The position numbers and the translations under genes were made by a program. From positions 1 to 19,983 of the forward strand of contig QILJ01000530.1 in NCBI GenBank assembly GCA_003233295.1: 19,983 nucleotides of DNA, written 5' to 3'. Shown piece by piece: positions 10,287 to 19,219 of the stretch. The first letter of the stretch is position 1, and every line of letters starts with the position of its first letter. This DNA is from Ignavibacteria bacterium. GTDB lineage: Bacteria > Bacteroidota > Ignavibacteria > Ignavibacteriales > Melioribacteraceae. The notes beneath the pieces are model-generated. The model was not told the DNA's origin. It saw only the letters and a program-made list of their open reading frames with translations, and did no database searches.

Positions 10287-12857
10287 ATGATAGACTTTGT
10301 TGGGAATTTTAAAGTAATACCTTCATTACCGAAAAAATTAGAACCCTTAAGAAAGATAACAAGAAATATATACTGGACTTGGAACAATGATGCACTGGCT
10401 TTATTCAGAAGACTTGATAAAGATCTTTGGGAATCCACAAATCATAATCCGGTTCTTTTGCTGGGTCAGTTAAGTCAGGAAAGGTTAGAAGAAGTAGCAA
10501 AGGACGATGGTTTTGTTTCACATATGAACAGAGTGAGCAAGCAGCTTGAGGACTATCTGACAACAGCTTCATGGTATCAAGCAAATTTTGACAAATCCAA
10601 AAAAAGTTATATCGCATATTTCTCGGCAGAATTTGGATTGACGGAGTGTCTGCAAATTTATTCAGGCGGTTTAGGTGTTCTGGCTGGGGACCATCTTAAA
10701 TCTGCAAGTGATTTAGGAGTCCCTTTAGTTGCAGTTGGGCTGAACTACAAAGAAGGATATTTCCAGCAATATCTGAACAACGACGGCTGGCAGTTGGAAA
10801 GTTATGACCTTATTGACTATCACAATCAGCCAATGACTTTGGAGAAAGATAAGAACGGAGAGCCATTAAAAATACATGTGGATTTTCCAAAGAGAAGAGT
10901 TTATGCCCAGATTTGGAAAATTGAAGTTGGAAGAGTTAAACTGTACGTGTTGGATACTAACATCACGGAAAATTCTATCGAAGACCGCAAGATCACTTAT
11001 GGATTGTACCGAGGAACAATTGAGACCAGAATAGAACAGGAGATCATTCTTGGTATCGGCGGTATAAGAGCTTTACATGCTCTTGGAATTAAACCTCTTG
11101 TTTGCCATATGAATGAAGGGCATTCGGCATTCCTAGCTTTGGAAAGAATCCATCATCTGATCACTAATTATGACCTTTCATATGAAGATGCAAAAAATAT
11201 CGGGTTTTATTCAAATATATTCACGACTCATACTCCTGTGCCGGCAGGCATCGATATTTTCCCTAATGATCTGGTCGAAAAATATTTAGGTGATTTTTAT
11301 AGAAACAAACTTAAAATATCGAGTAAGGAATTTTACAGTTTAGGAACGATAATAAAAGATAAAGACCCCACGAATTTCAACATGGCTCATCTTGCTATGA
11401 ACATGGCTGGATTTGTTAACGGCGTTAGTAAACTGCATGGTGAAGTATCTAAAAAAATGTGGGTTGGAGGTTTTAAAAATGTCCCGTTTGACGAGATACC
11501 GATTGATCATGTGACTAACGGTATTCATATCAGATCACATCTATCTGCTGAAATGGAGGATCTTTTATACAGATATTTAGGTGATGGTTTTATTAATTCA
11601 ACTTCCAACCCGGAAGTTTGGAAATCTATTTATGAAATTCCGGATGAGGAACTATGGCGCACACATGAAAGAAGAAGAGAAAGGTTGGTAGCATTCGCAA
11701 GAAAGAGATTAGTCAAGCAGATCATCTCTTGGGGAAGATCTCAATCAGATATAAATGCGGCGGGTGAAGTACTGGATTCAACAGCATTGACAATTGGATT
11801 CGCCAGAAGATTTGCGACATACAAACGCGCTACTTTGCTTTTTAGAGATATTGATAGATTATCCGATATATTATTACATCATGAACGACCAGTACAGATT
11901 ATCATTGCAGGTAAAGCTCATCCGCATGACGATGAAGGGAAAAGACTTATACAAGAAATTGTTAACTATGCTAAAGAAAAAAATCTGAGGAAGAGAGTCG
12001 TATTTCTTGAAAACTATGATATGAATGTTGCCCGTTATATGGTTGAGGGCTGTGATATTTGGCTCAATAATCCGCGTAGACCATTAGAAGCAAGCGGAAC
12101 TTCCGGAATGAAGATAATAGCCAACGGAGGTTTGAATTTTAGTGTACTTGACGGCTGGTGGGACGAAGCATATAACAGGTCGGTTGGGTGGAAGATTGGA
12201 AGCGGTGAAGAATATGCAGATATTGAATATCAAGATGAAGTTGAATCACGGATGCTATACCAGACTTTAGAAACAGATATCATCCCTCTTTTTTATGAAA
12301 GAGTTAACGAGAATATTCCTAGACAATGGATCATGAAAATAAAAGCTTCTATGAGTCAACTAGGACCGGTATACAATACCGATAGAATGCTTGAAGAATA
12401 CACGAATAAATTTTACTTGAATGCATTAAAAAAGCGAAAGCTATTGATGAAAAACAATTGGGAAGAAGCAAAAAGTTTCTCACAGTGGAAATCGAACTTA
12501 CTTACACATTGGAACGAAATTCATTTTGTTAATGTTGACAGTACAAAGAACGAGGAAATTAAAATAGGCTCTAAATTTAAAGTCAATGCAGAATTAAATA
12601 TCGGGGAATTAACTCCAAATGATATAGAAGTTCAGATCTATTTCGGAAAAGTTGATAAAGCAGATGAACCGCATGCAAACAAATTTGTAACAATGAAATA
12701 TTTATCGAAGGATGATAAATCAGGTAACCTAATTTATGAGGGAGTGATTTCCTGCGTTACAACAGGTGAGTTCGGATATACTTTAAGAGTTTTACCAAAT
12801 CATCCGCTGTTAATAAATAAGTTCGAGTTGGGTGTTATTAAATGGGTAAACGAATAA
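10287..12857 (+). CDS. glgP: Alpha-glucan (glycogen) phosphorylase, DUF3417 type
   Basis: 856 residues from the ATG at 10287, chosen because GGGGAG at 10277-10282 lies 4 nt upstream; an in-frame TTG at 10269 is less likely. The enzyme releases glucose-1-phosphate from storage glucan. An N-terminal DUF3417 region (about 9-90, with NIYWTWNNDALALFRRLD) precedes the GT35 catalytic core: SAEFGLTE and GGLGVLAGDHLKSASDLG near 115-145, HMNEGHSAF, THTPVPAG, FARRFATYKRA, and EASGTSGMK with the pyridoxal-phosphate lysine at about 609. A beta-rich C-terminal segment after about 750 follows. The GTSGMK form matches the shorter bacterial/thermophile phosphorylase branch rather than E. coli GlgP. It is transcribed away from the PlsY-like gene across a 182 bp very AT-rich divergent region. 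Confidence 0.95.
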   Translation: MIDFVGNFKVIPSLPKKLEPLRKITRNIYWTWNNDALALFRRLDKDLWESTNHNPVLLLGQLSQERLEEVAKDDGFVSHMNRVSKQLEDYLTTASWYQANFDKSKKSYIAYFSAEFGLTECLQIYSGGLGVLAGDHLKSASDLGVPLVAVGLNYKEGYFQQYLNNDGWQLESYDLIDYHNQPMTLEKDKNGEPLKIHVDFPKRRVYAQIWKIEVGRVKLYVLDTNITENSIEDRKITYGLYRGTIETRIEQEIILGIGGIRALHALGIKPLVCHMNEGHSAFLALERIHHLITNYDLSYEDAKNIGFYSNIFTTHTPVPAGIDIFPNDLVEKYLGDFYRNKLKISSKEFYSLGTIIKDKDPTNFNMAHLAMNMAGFVNGVSKLHGEVSKKMWVGGFKNVPFDEIPIDHVTNGIHIRSHLSAEMEDLLYRYLGDGFINSTSNPEVWKSIYEIPDEELWRTHERRRERLVAFARKRLVKQIISWGRSQSDINAAGEVLDSTALTIGFARRFATYKRATLLFRDIDRLSDILLHHERPVQIIIAGKAHPHDDEGKRLIQEIVNYAKEKNLRKRVVFLENYDMNVARYMVEGCDIWLNNPRRPLEASGTSGMKIIANGGLNFSVLDGWWDEAYNRSVGWKIGSGEEYADIEYQDEVESRMLYQTLETDIIPLFYERVNENIPRQWIMKIKASMSQLGPVYNTDRMLEEYTNKFYLNALKKRKLLMKNNWEEAKSFSQWKSNLLTHWNEIHFVNVDSTKNEEIKIGSKFKVNAELNIGELTPNDIEVQIYFGKVDKADEPHANKFVTMKYLSKDDKSGNLIYEGVISCVTTGEFGYTLRVLPNHPLLINKFELGVIKWVNE

Positions 12858-12950
12858 AAGTTTAACTTTGATCTGAGAATACTCATTCTGTCATGAAAAC
12901 TTTTTAGTTGCAAAATTTTTTTAATATTTATTCTACATTAAAGGTATTAA

Positions 12951-14042
12951 GTGAAAAAGATCATCTCTGTTGTTGGAGCGAGACCGAACTTTATGAAAGT
13001 TGCTCCTTTGCATAAGGCTTTTCAAACTTATTCAAATATAATACAGCATATTATTTGTCACACCGGTCAGCATTACGATGAAAAGATGTCAAAAATATTT
13101 TTTGAAGATCTCGAACTTCCGAAACCGGATTATTACTTAGGAGTTGGAAGCGGTTCTCATGCAGAACAGACTGCAAAGGTGATGATCGAGTTCGAGAAAA
13201 TTCTAATAGAAGAAAAGCCGGATTTGATCATTGTTGTAGGAGATGTAAATTCTACCATTGCTTGCAGTCTTACCGCTGCAAAATTACACGTTAAAGTTGC
13301 ACATGTTGAAGCTGGACTACGCAGCGGGGATATGATGATGCCTGAAGAAATAAACAGAATTCTTACGGATTCAATATCGGATTATCTTTTTGTTACAGAG
13401 AAGAGCGGCTTGAGAAACTTAGCAAATGAAGGGGTTAATTCTGATAAAATATTTTTAACGGGTAATGTTATGATTGATTCCCTCATAAATTATTTACCTA
13501 AAGCAGAACAATCCAATGTGCACGATGAATTTGGTATCACGAAAGGGAAATATGTGTTAGTTACTTTACACCGACCCAGCAATGTTGATATTTTAGAGCA
13601 AGCTATAAAACTTAAATATCTATTGAATACGATAGCTGAACAGAGAAAGATAATTTTCCCTATGCATCCTCGAACATTACAAAATTGGAAAAATTTTGAT
13701 CTTTTCAATTCTTTAAACTCGAACATTATAATCACTGAACCGATTGGTTATATCGATTTCTTGGGTTTAACCAAGAATGCAGAGCTAATTTTAACTGACA
13801 GCGGCGGCATCCAAGAAGAATCGACCTACATGGGTGTTCAGTGTATTACATTAAGAACATCCACAGAAAGACCGATAACCGTTGAAGTCGGGACAAATCA
13901 ATTGTTAGGTAATAATTTAGACAAAGCTCAAGAAACGGCTCTTAGTGTGCTTAGCGGTCACCTTAAACAAGGACAAATTCCTGAGCTATGGGACGGTAAT
14001 AGCGCCAAAAGAATAGTTGATATTTTAATTAATAAAATTTAA
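12951..14042 (+). CDS. wecB: UDP-N-acetylglucosamine 2-epimerase (non-hydrolysing)
   Basis: 363 residues, typical length. It interconverts UDP-GlcNAc and UDP-ManNAc for surface polysaccharides. Motifs are GARPNFMK (Arg11, Lys16), HTGQHYD, GDVNST (Asp98), HVEAGLRS (Glu120), PEEINR (Glu132/133), LHRPSNVD with His207 (a common variant of HRREN), GLTKNAELILTDSGG and QEES. The known catalytic acids and His are present. The start is GTG at 12951 with AAAGG 6 nt upstream. It follows glgP by 93 bp and no other sugar genes adjoin it, but the wzc region lies about 9 kb upstream. A role in exopolysaccharide or cell-wall glycan supply is inferred. Confidence 0.95.
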   Translation: MKKIISVVGARPNFMKVAPLHKAFQTYSNIIQHIICHTGQHYDEKMSKIFFEDLELPKPDYYLGVGSGSHAEQTAKVMIEFEKILIEEKPDLIIVVGDVNSTIACSLTAAKLHVKVAHVEAGLRSGDMMMPEEINRILTDSISDYLFVTEKSGLRNLANEGVNSDKIFLTGNVMIDSLINYLPKAEQSNVHDEFGITKGKYVLVTLHRPSNVDILEQAIKLKYLLNTIAEQRKIIFPMHPRTLQNWKNFDLFNSLNSNIIITEPIGYIDFLGLTKNAELILTDSGGIQEESTYMGVQCITLRTSTERPITVEVGTNQLLGNNLDKAQETALSVLSGHLKQGQIPELWDGNSAKRIVDILINKI

Positions 14043-14089
14043 TAGTCAACTTGGAACATTTTTTGTTGTTATAGTTATAATTAATAACC

Positions 14090-14118
14090 TTGTTTCAAAT
14101 GGAAGCTATAGTTATATT
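14090..14118 (+). promoter_or_regulatory. Candidate clpC promoter
   Basis: TTGTTT at 14090-14095, exactly 17 nt spacer, TATATT at 14113-14118, in the 133 bp gap before clpC. The spacing is ideal and the hexamers are fair, but the region is very AT-rich, so chance matches are easy. Two near-identical direct repeats, TATAGTTATAATTAA (14070-14084) and TATAGTTATATTAA (14107-14120), flank and overlap it and could be operator halves. Confidence 0.4.
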
Positions 14119-14175
14119 AAGTCAAAATAATTGCTTAAATTTCAGTATAAAATTTTTTAGAGGAAGGAAATAATA

Positions 14176-16701
14176 ATGGACGGTAATTTTTCAGAACGCG
14201 TTCAAGAAGTTATAAGACTAAGTAGAGAAGAAGCCCTGCGCTTAGGGCATGATTATATAGGGACAGAACATATTTTGCTCGGGATTATTAGGGAAGCACA
14301 CGGAATTGCGATCACGATTTTAAAAAATCTTAACGTAGATCTTCTACAGTTGAAAAAATCGGTTGAAGATTCTGTTAAAGCCAGCGGGGGAACGCTAACA
14401 ATCGGAAATATTCCGCTTACTAAGCAAGCGGAAAAAGTATTAAAGATAACACAGATAGAAGCAAAGATATATAAATCAAATGTAATTGGAACAGAACATA
14501 TTCTTTTATCTCTATTAAGAGATGAAGAAAATATTGCTACACAGATACTTCATCAGTTCCAAGTAACTTATGAAGCAGCAAGATCAGAGCTGAATTATAT
14601 TATGAGTAACCAACCGCTCGAAGGAAAACAAGAATCCGTACCTCCACCGAATATGAAGAAAAGCGAGAAGTCAAAAACTCCGGTGCTTGATAATTTCGGC
14701 AGAAACCTTACAAAAATGGCGCTCGATGATAAGTTAGATCCTGTTATTGGAAGAGAAAAAGAAATTGAAAGAGTTGCACAAGTTCTTAGCAGAAGGAAAA
14801 AAAATAATCCGGTTCTTATCGGTGAACCTGGGGTAGGAAAAACAGCTATTGCCGAAGGATTAGCATTACGTATTGTACACAGAAAAGTTCCGAGAATTCT
14901 TCAAGACCGAAGAGTAGTGACCTTAGATTTAGCTGGACTTGTTGCCGGAACAAAATACCGCGGACAGTTTGAAGAAAGGATGAAAGCTCTAATGGCAGAA
15001 CTGGAGAAAGCCGAAGATGTGATCCTTTTCATAGACGAGCTTCATACTATCGTGGGTGCAGGCGGTGCTTCCGGTTCTTTGGATGCTTCCAATATGTTTA
15101 AGCCTGCTCTTGCCAGAGGTGATATTCAATGCATTGGTGCTACAACACTTGACGAGTATAGAAAGTTCATTGAAACTGACGGAGCTCTTGACAGAAGATT
15201 CCAGAAAGTCATGATCAATCCGCCAAGTGTTGATGAAACAATTGAAATATTGAACAGTATTAAATTCAAGTATGAAGAGCATCATAGTGTAAAATATAGC
15301 GATGAAGCTATTGAAGCGTCTGTAAGACTTAGCGAAAGATATATCACTGATAGACATTTGCCTGATAAGGCAATTGATGTTTTGGATGAAGCAGGCTCTC
15401 GGGTACATATGGGTAACTTTAAAGTATCAGATTCTATTCTTGAATTGGAAGAGGAAATTGATCTTGTAAAAAAGGATAAGATAAATGTTGTTAAACAACA
15501 GGATTATGAAGAAGCTGCCAGACTTAGAGATAAAGAAAGACGGTTGCAGCTTGAACTTGAGATCGAAAAGAACAAGTGGGAAAAGGAGACTGAAGGAATA
15601 GTTTATGATGTTACTGAACAAGATATTGCTACAGTGGTCTCAATGATGACGAGCATTCCTGTTACCCGTATGGTACAAGAGGAAACTGAAAAACTTCTGA
15701 AGATGGAAGACGTATTGAAGGAAAGAATTGTAGGGCAGGATGAAGCCGTTATAAAATTAACTAAGGCAATCAGAAGAACGAGAGCAGGTCTTAAAAATCC
15801 AAATAAACCGATTGGTAATTTTATATTTCTCGGTCCAACCGGTGTCGGTAAAACGGAGCTTGCAAAAGTCCTTGCTAAATATTTATTCGATTCTGAAGAT
15901 GCATTGATCAGAATCGATATGAGTGAGTATATGGAGAAATATGCCGTATCCAGATTGGTCGGTGCACCTCCTGGATATGTCGGATACGAAGAAGGCGGAC
16001 AACTGACCGAGAAAGTTAGAAGAAAACCATATTCTGTAGTTCTCTTTGACGAGATTGAGAAAGCCCATAGCGACGTATTCAATATTCTACTTCAGGTACT
16101 TGACGACGGTGTTTTAACTGATAGTCTCGGAAGAAAAATTGATTTTAAAAATACAATAATCATAATGACTTCTAACGTTGGTACCAAACAGATCAGGGAT
16201 TCAGGCGGATTTGGTTTCAGTGGTGAAACCAGTGTAGATAAATATCAAAATTTAAAAAACACTGTAGAAACTGCGATGAAGGATCTTTTCAACCCCGAAT
16301 TTTTAAATAGGATTGATGATGCAATCGTATTCAGGAATTTAGAGCGGGAAGATATTAAAAAGATCATTAATATTGATATGAAGGATTTGGTTCAGAATTT
16401 AGCTAACAATAAAATGAAAATCGTTCTGGAAGAAACGGCTTTGGAATTTCTTACCGATCAAGGTTATGATCCGAAATTCGGTGCGCGACCTCTGAAAAGA
16501 GCAATTCAAACGTATCTTGAAGATCCTCTGGCTGAAGAGTTGCTTCTTGGTAATATCAAAGACGGTGATACGATCATTGCCAAACGTTTGAAAGATAGAG
16601 ACGAACTATTCTTCGAAACCGAAAGGGCAAAAGAGACTGACAATGAAGAGGCGGCACATGAAACCGACTCATTGGATACTGATAAAGAAGATAATCATTA
16701 A
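14176..16701 (+). CDS. clpC: ATP-dependent Clp protease ATPase subunit ClpC
   Basis: 841 residues. Two N-terminal Clp repeats (about 5-70 and 80-145; note IGTEHILLGI and IGTEHILLSL) bind adaptors or substrates. The D1 AAA+ module has Walker A GEPGVGKT at 216-223 and Walker B VILFIDELH. A middle coiled-coil carries the UVR motif DYEEAARLRDKE at about 443-454, which distinguishes ClpC from ClpA and ClpB. The D2 module has Walker A GPTGVGKT at 553-560 and VVLFDEIEKAH. The tail after about 815 is acidic. ClpC unfolds proteins for ClpP. The ATG has a strong site, AGAGGAAGGA, upstream. The next gene starts 9 nt after the stop, suggesting co-transcription. Confidence 0.97.
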   Translation: MDGNFSERVQEVIRLSREEALRLGHDYIGTEHILLGIIREAHGIAITILKNLNVDLLQLKKSVEDSVKASGGTLTIGNIPLTKQAEKVLKITQIEAKIYKSNVIGTEHILLSLLRDEENIATQILHQFQVTYEAARSELNYIMSNQPLEGKQESVPPPNMKKSEKSKTPVLDNFGRNLTKMALDDKLDPVIGREKEIERVAQVLSRRKKNNPVLIGEPGVGKTAIAEGLALRIVHRKVPRILQDRRVVTLDLAGLVAGTKYRGQFEERMKALMAELEKAEDVILFIDELHTIVGAGGASGSLDASNMFKPALARGDIQCIGATTLDEYRKFIETDGALDRRFQKVMINPPSVDETIEILNSIKFKYEEHHSVKYSDEAIEASVRLSERYITDRHLPDKAIDVLDEAGSRVHMGNFKVSDSILELEEEIDLVKKDKINVVKQQDYEEAARLRDKERRLQLELEIEKNKWEKETEGIVYDVTEQDIATVVSMMTSIPVTRMVQEETEKLLKMEDVLKERIVGQDEAVIKLTKAIRRTRAGLKNPNKPIGNFIFLGPTGVGKTELAKVLAKYLFDSEDALIRIDMSEYMEKYAVSRLVGAPPGYVGYEEGGQLTEKVRRKPYSVVLFDEIEKAHSDVFNILLQVLDDGVLTDSLGRKIDFKNTIIIMTSNVGTKQIRDSGGFGFSGETSVDKYQNLKNTVETAMKDLFNPEFLNRIDDAIVFRNLEREDIKKIINIDMKDLVQNLANNKMKIVLEETALEFLTDQGYDPKFGARPLKRAIQTYLEDPLAEELLLGNIKDGDTIIAKRLKDRDELFFETERAKETDNEEAAHETDSLDTDKEDNH

Positions 16702-16710
16702 GTTCAACAT

Positions 16711-17970
16711 ATGAGGATCGTTATTTTTATTTTCGTTCTTTATCAGTCACTGTTTGCTCAAAATATATTTTCGGATTATTTTGAAGCCAAAACTTTACGC
16801 TTCGATTATTATCATATAGGAAATGATTCCAGCGAGTCAATAGTATTTGATGAAATGATTGAGGAACCGATCTGGGGCGGCAGGATAACGAATCTGGTTG
16901 ACACATTAAACCTTGGTGATTACAAGTTCACAATCAAAGATGCTGAAAGTAATTCCATTATCTATTCTCAAAATTACTCAACACTATTTGGTGAATGGCG
17001 TACTACTGATGAAGCAAAGGAAATAACACGTTCTTTCAGCGGTTCGGTGATCTTTCCGTATCCTAAAAATTCTGTTACTTTAGAAATATTTTCGCGTGAC
17101 CGGGAAAATAATTTTATAAAACTATTTTCCTTTGATATTGATCCGGACAACTATTTTATAGGAAAGAAAACCGAATATTTTTTTGATGTCGATACTATAA
17201 AATATTCAGGTGACCCTTTGGAGAAATATGATATAGTTTTCATCCCGGAAGGATATACAGAAGGAAGTATGGATAAGTTCATTGCAGACTGTGATTCACT
17301 TAGAGATTATTTATTCAGATTTGAACCTTTTAATGAACTCGAAGGGAAAATAAATATTTGGGCTGTCAAAGCGCCATCTGTCGATTCACTTTGCGATGTC
17401 CCGGCTGAAGATGAATGGTACAATACAATTTTGAATTCATCTTATTATACTTTCGATTCAGAAAGATATTTAATGACAACAGATTATAAACGTGTGAGAG
17501 ATGTTGCATCAAACGCACCGTACGATCAAATTTATATATTGGCAAATTCTGAGAAGTATGGCGGCGGTGCTATTTATAATCATTATTCCCTTACGGTTAC
17601 AAATAATCCTATGTTCAGAGAAATATTTCTTCATGAGTTAGGTCATGGTATTGCCGGACTTGCTGATGAATACGGATATGACGATACTTACAATGATTTT
17701 TATCCGAAAGATGTTGAACCTTGGGAAAGGAATATAACAACACTTGTAGATTTTGATAAAAAGTGGAAATCGCTGGTTGATGAAAATACACCTATCCCAA
17801 CTCCGAATGATCCGGGTTACTATGATAAGATAGGAGCATTTGAAGGAGCGGGATATGTTAATGAAGGTGTTTATCGTTCTACTTATATTATGAGGTCATT
17901 AACGAGCGACGGATTTAATATCGTTAGTAAAGAAGCATTAAAAGATGTCATACTTTTTTATTCAAAATAA
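16711..17970 (+). CDS. Secreted zinc metallopeptidase, family M64
   Basis: 419 residues with an N-terminal signal peptide (about 1-17, ending LFAQ). A beta-rich N-terminal domain runs to about 165, followed by the peptidase domain, which opens with YDIVFIPEGYTEG. The zinc site is HELGHGIAGLADEY at 308-321: His308 and His312 as ligands, Glu309 as catalytic base and Asp319 as probable third ligand, which is the M64 pattern HExxHxxxGxxD. M64 takes its name from a Clostridium IgA protease, but most members have unknown targets, so no immunoglobulin role is implied. It starts 9 nt after clpC and ends 16 nt before the phosphatase gene. The ribosome site is weak. The protein is presumably exported to the periplasm or surface, while its neighbour ClpC is cytoplasmic. 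Confidence 0.88.
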   Translation: MRIVIFIFVLYQSLFAQNIFSDYFEAKTLRFDYYHIGNDSSESIVFDEMIEEPIWGGRITNLVDTLNLGDYKFTIKDAESNSIIYSQNYSTLFGEWRTTDEAKEITRSFSGSVIFPYPKNSVTLEIFSRDRENNFIKLFSFDIDPDNYFIGKKTEYFFDVDTIKYSGDPLEKYDIVFIPEGYTEGSMDKFIADCDSLRDYLFRFEPFNELEGKINIWAVKAPSVDSLCDVPAEDEWYNTILNSSYYTFDSERYLMTTDYKRVRDVASNAPYDQIYILANSEKYGGGAIYNHYSLTVTNNPMFREIFLHELGHGIAGLADEYGYDDTYNDFYPKDVEPWERNITTLVDFDKKWKSLVDENTPIPTPNDPGYYDKIGAFEGAGYVNEGVYRSTYIMRSLTSDGFNIVSKEALKDVILFYSK

Positions 17971-17986
17971 CTTAAGTTAGATTAAG

Positions 17987-19219
17987 ATGAAACAAAAACA
18001 ACTTTATAGAACATTAGAAACGGTCGCATCAAAAAAGTTTGCAAACGAGAAAGAGCTTCTGATTGAAATACTCGAGCAGATAGTTAGTGATATTAGTATA
18101 GATGTTACCGGCGGCAGACTATGGAAACTAGATCAAACACAGAAAGGGTATAGGCTGCTGCATCAGACCGGAAATGTTCCTAAAATTAATCCGGATTTCA
18201 TTTTACCGCTATCAGAGAATCCAATATTTGAGATCATCTCACTTGATAGAACGGTTCTCGCCGACGAAACGAATAAATATTTAATAAAAAAAGGTATCTT
18301 TAAATATTCCGCTTCCGGTGTCGGTTCTAAAATAAAGATAGACGGTAAACGATATTACGAATATATGCTTGCTGTGAATAGCACAGAAGTTGACGATGAT
18401 CTGCGAAATAATCTTAACGTGATTGCTACATTGCTTACTTCAAAAATTAGGGAAAGAAGAGTTGCTGATTCAAGACAAGAGTTGATGAGCGACCTTGATG
18501 AAGCTAAAAAGTTACAAAGGAGTATTCTGCCGGATCATGAACATCATTTTAATAATTATGATATATTCGGTATAACAGTTCCGGCAAAGATAATGAGCGG
18601 TGACTATTTCGATTACCTGGAATATGGTTCCGATGAAGAGAGATTGGGAATAGTTGTCGGTGATGCTGCTTCTAAAGGTGTAAGCGCTGCCGCAGAAGCT
18701 ATGTACATTTCAGGCGCCATACGAATGGCAATGAATTTTGAGATCAAAATTTCAGCGCTATTTACTCGTTTAAATCAAATCATCAATAAGATTTTCAGCG
18801 ATGACCGTTTTACAACATTATTTTACGGAGAGATCACTAATAATAAAAACGGTCTTTTCCTGTATGCTAATGCCGGTCATAATCCTCCGATATTTTATTC
18901 AAGCAGAAATGATGAGGTTAAATATCTTGGAGCCACAGGACCTCTTCTCGGACCGGCTCCAAAAGCGAAATACAGAACTGATAGCATCAATATTGAAGTT
19001 TGTGATATTCTGGTTATCTATTCCGATGGTATTGTAGAAGCGGCAAATGTCAATTTTGATTTTTATGAAGAGAATAAATTGGAATCCATAATAAGACAAA
19101 CTAAAGAACTCTCTCCAAGAGAAATAGCTTATAGAATTTTAGAGGATGTTTCCAAGTTTTCTGAGAACGGAAAGTACAACGATGATAAAACCATAGTTGT
19201 TATAAAGAGGCATAAATAG
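17987..19219 (+). CDS. GAF-domain SpoIIE/RsbU-type PP2C phosphatase
   Basis: 410 residues. A GAF-like sensor domain spans about 1-155, followed by a helical linker at about 160-188 (EAKKLQRSILP, typical of RsbU-like enzymes) and a SpoIIE PP2C domain to the end. Metal-binding acids are visible in SGDYFD (about 204-209), VVGDAASKG (Asp about 225), IYSDGI (Asp about 346) and NDDKT (about 398-402). YANAGHNPP and LGATGPLLG are also typical. Such enzymes usually dephosphorylate an anti-sigma-factor antagonist (STAS protein) in a partner-switching pathway. No STAS protein or anti-sigma kinase is visible here. The ATG follows the M64 stop by 16 nt with a poor ribosome site. Its TAG stop is immediately followed by the next ATG. 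Confidence 0.9.
   Translation: MKQKQLYRTLETVASKKFANEKELLIEILEQIVSDISIDVTGGRLWKLDQTQKGYRLLHQTGNVPKINPDFILPLSENPIFEIISLDRTVLADETNKYLIKKGIFKYSASGVGSKIKIDGKRYYEYMLAVNSTEVDDDLRNNLNVIATLLTSKIRERRVADSRQELMSDLDEAKKLQRSILPDHEHHFNNYDIFGITVPAKIMSGDYFDYLEYGSDEERLGIVVGDAASKGVSAAAEAMYISGAIRMAMNFEIKISALFTRLNQIINKIFSDDRFTTLFYGEITNNKNGLFLYANAGHNPPIFYSSRNDEVKYLGATGPLLGPAPKAKYRTDSINIEVCDILVIYSDGIVEAANVNFDFYEENKLESIIRQTKELSPREIAYRILEDVSKFSENGKYNDDKTIVVIKRHK

Noticed and set aside
12858..12950. Short hairpin AGAAT/ATTCT after glgP as a terminator
   Set aside because: Only a 5 bp weak stem with the T-run far away. It is not convincing, so glgP and wecB may be co-transcribed.
14121..14126. GTCAAA upstream of clpC as a CtsR operator
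   Set aside because: CtsR sites need tandem GGTCAAA heptads. Only one partial heptad is present and no ctsR is seen.
15603..16082. 159-codon open frame on the minus strand inside clpC
   Set aside because: It lies fully antisense to the conserved D2 domain of ClpC. Its translation has no recognisable motif and it has no ribosome site. It is a coding shadow.
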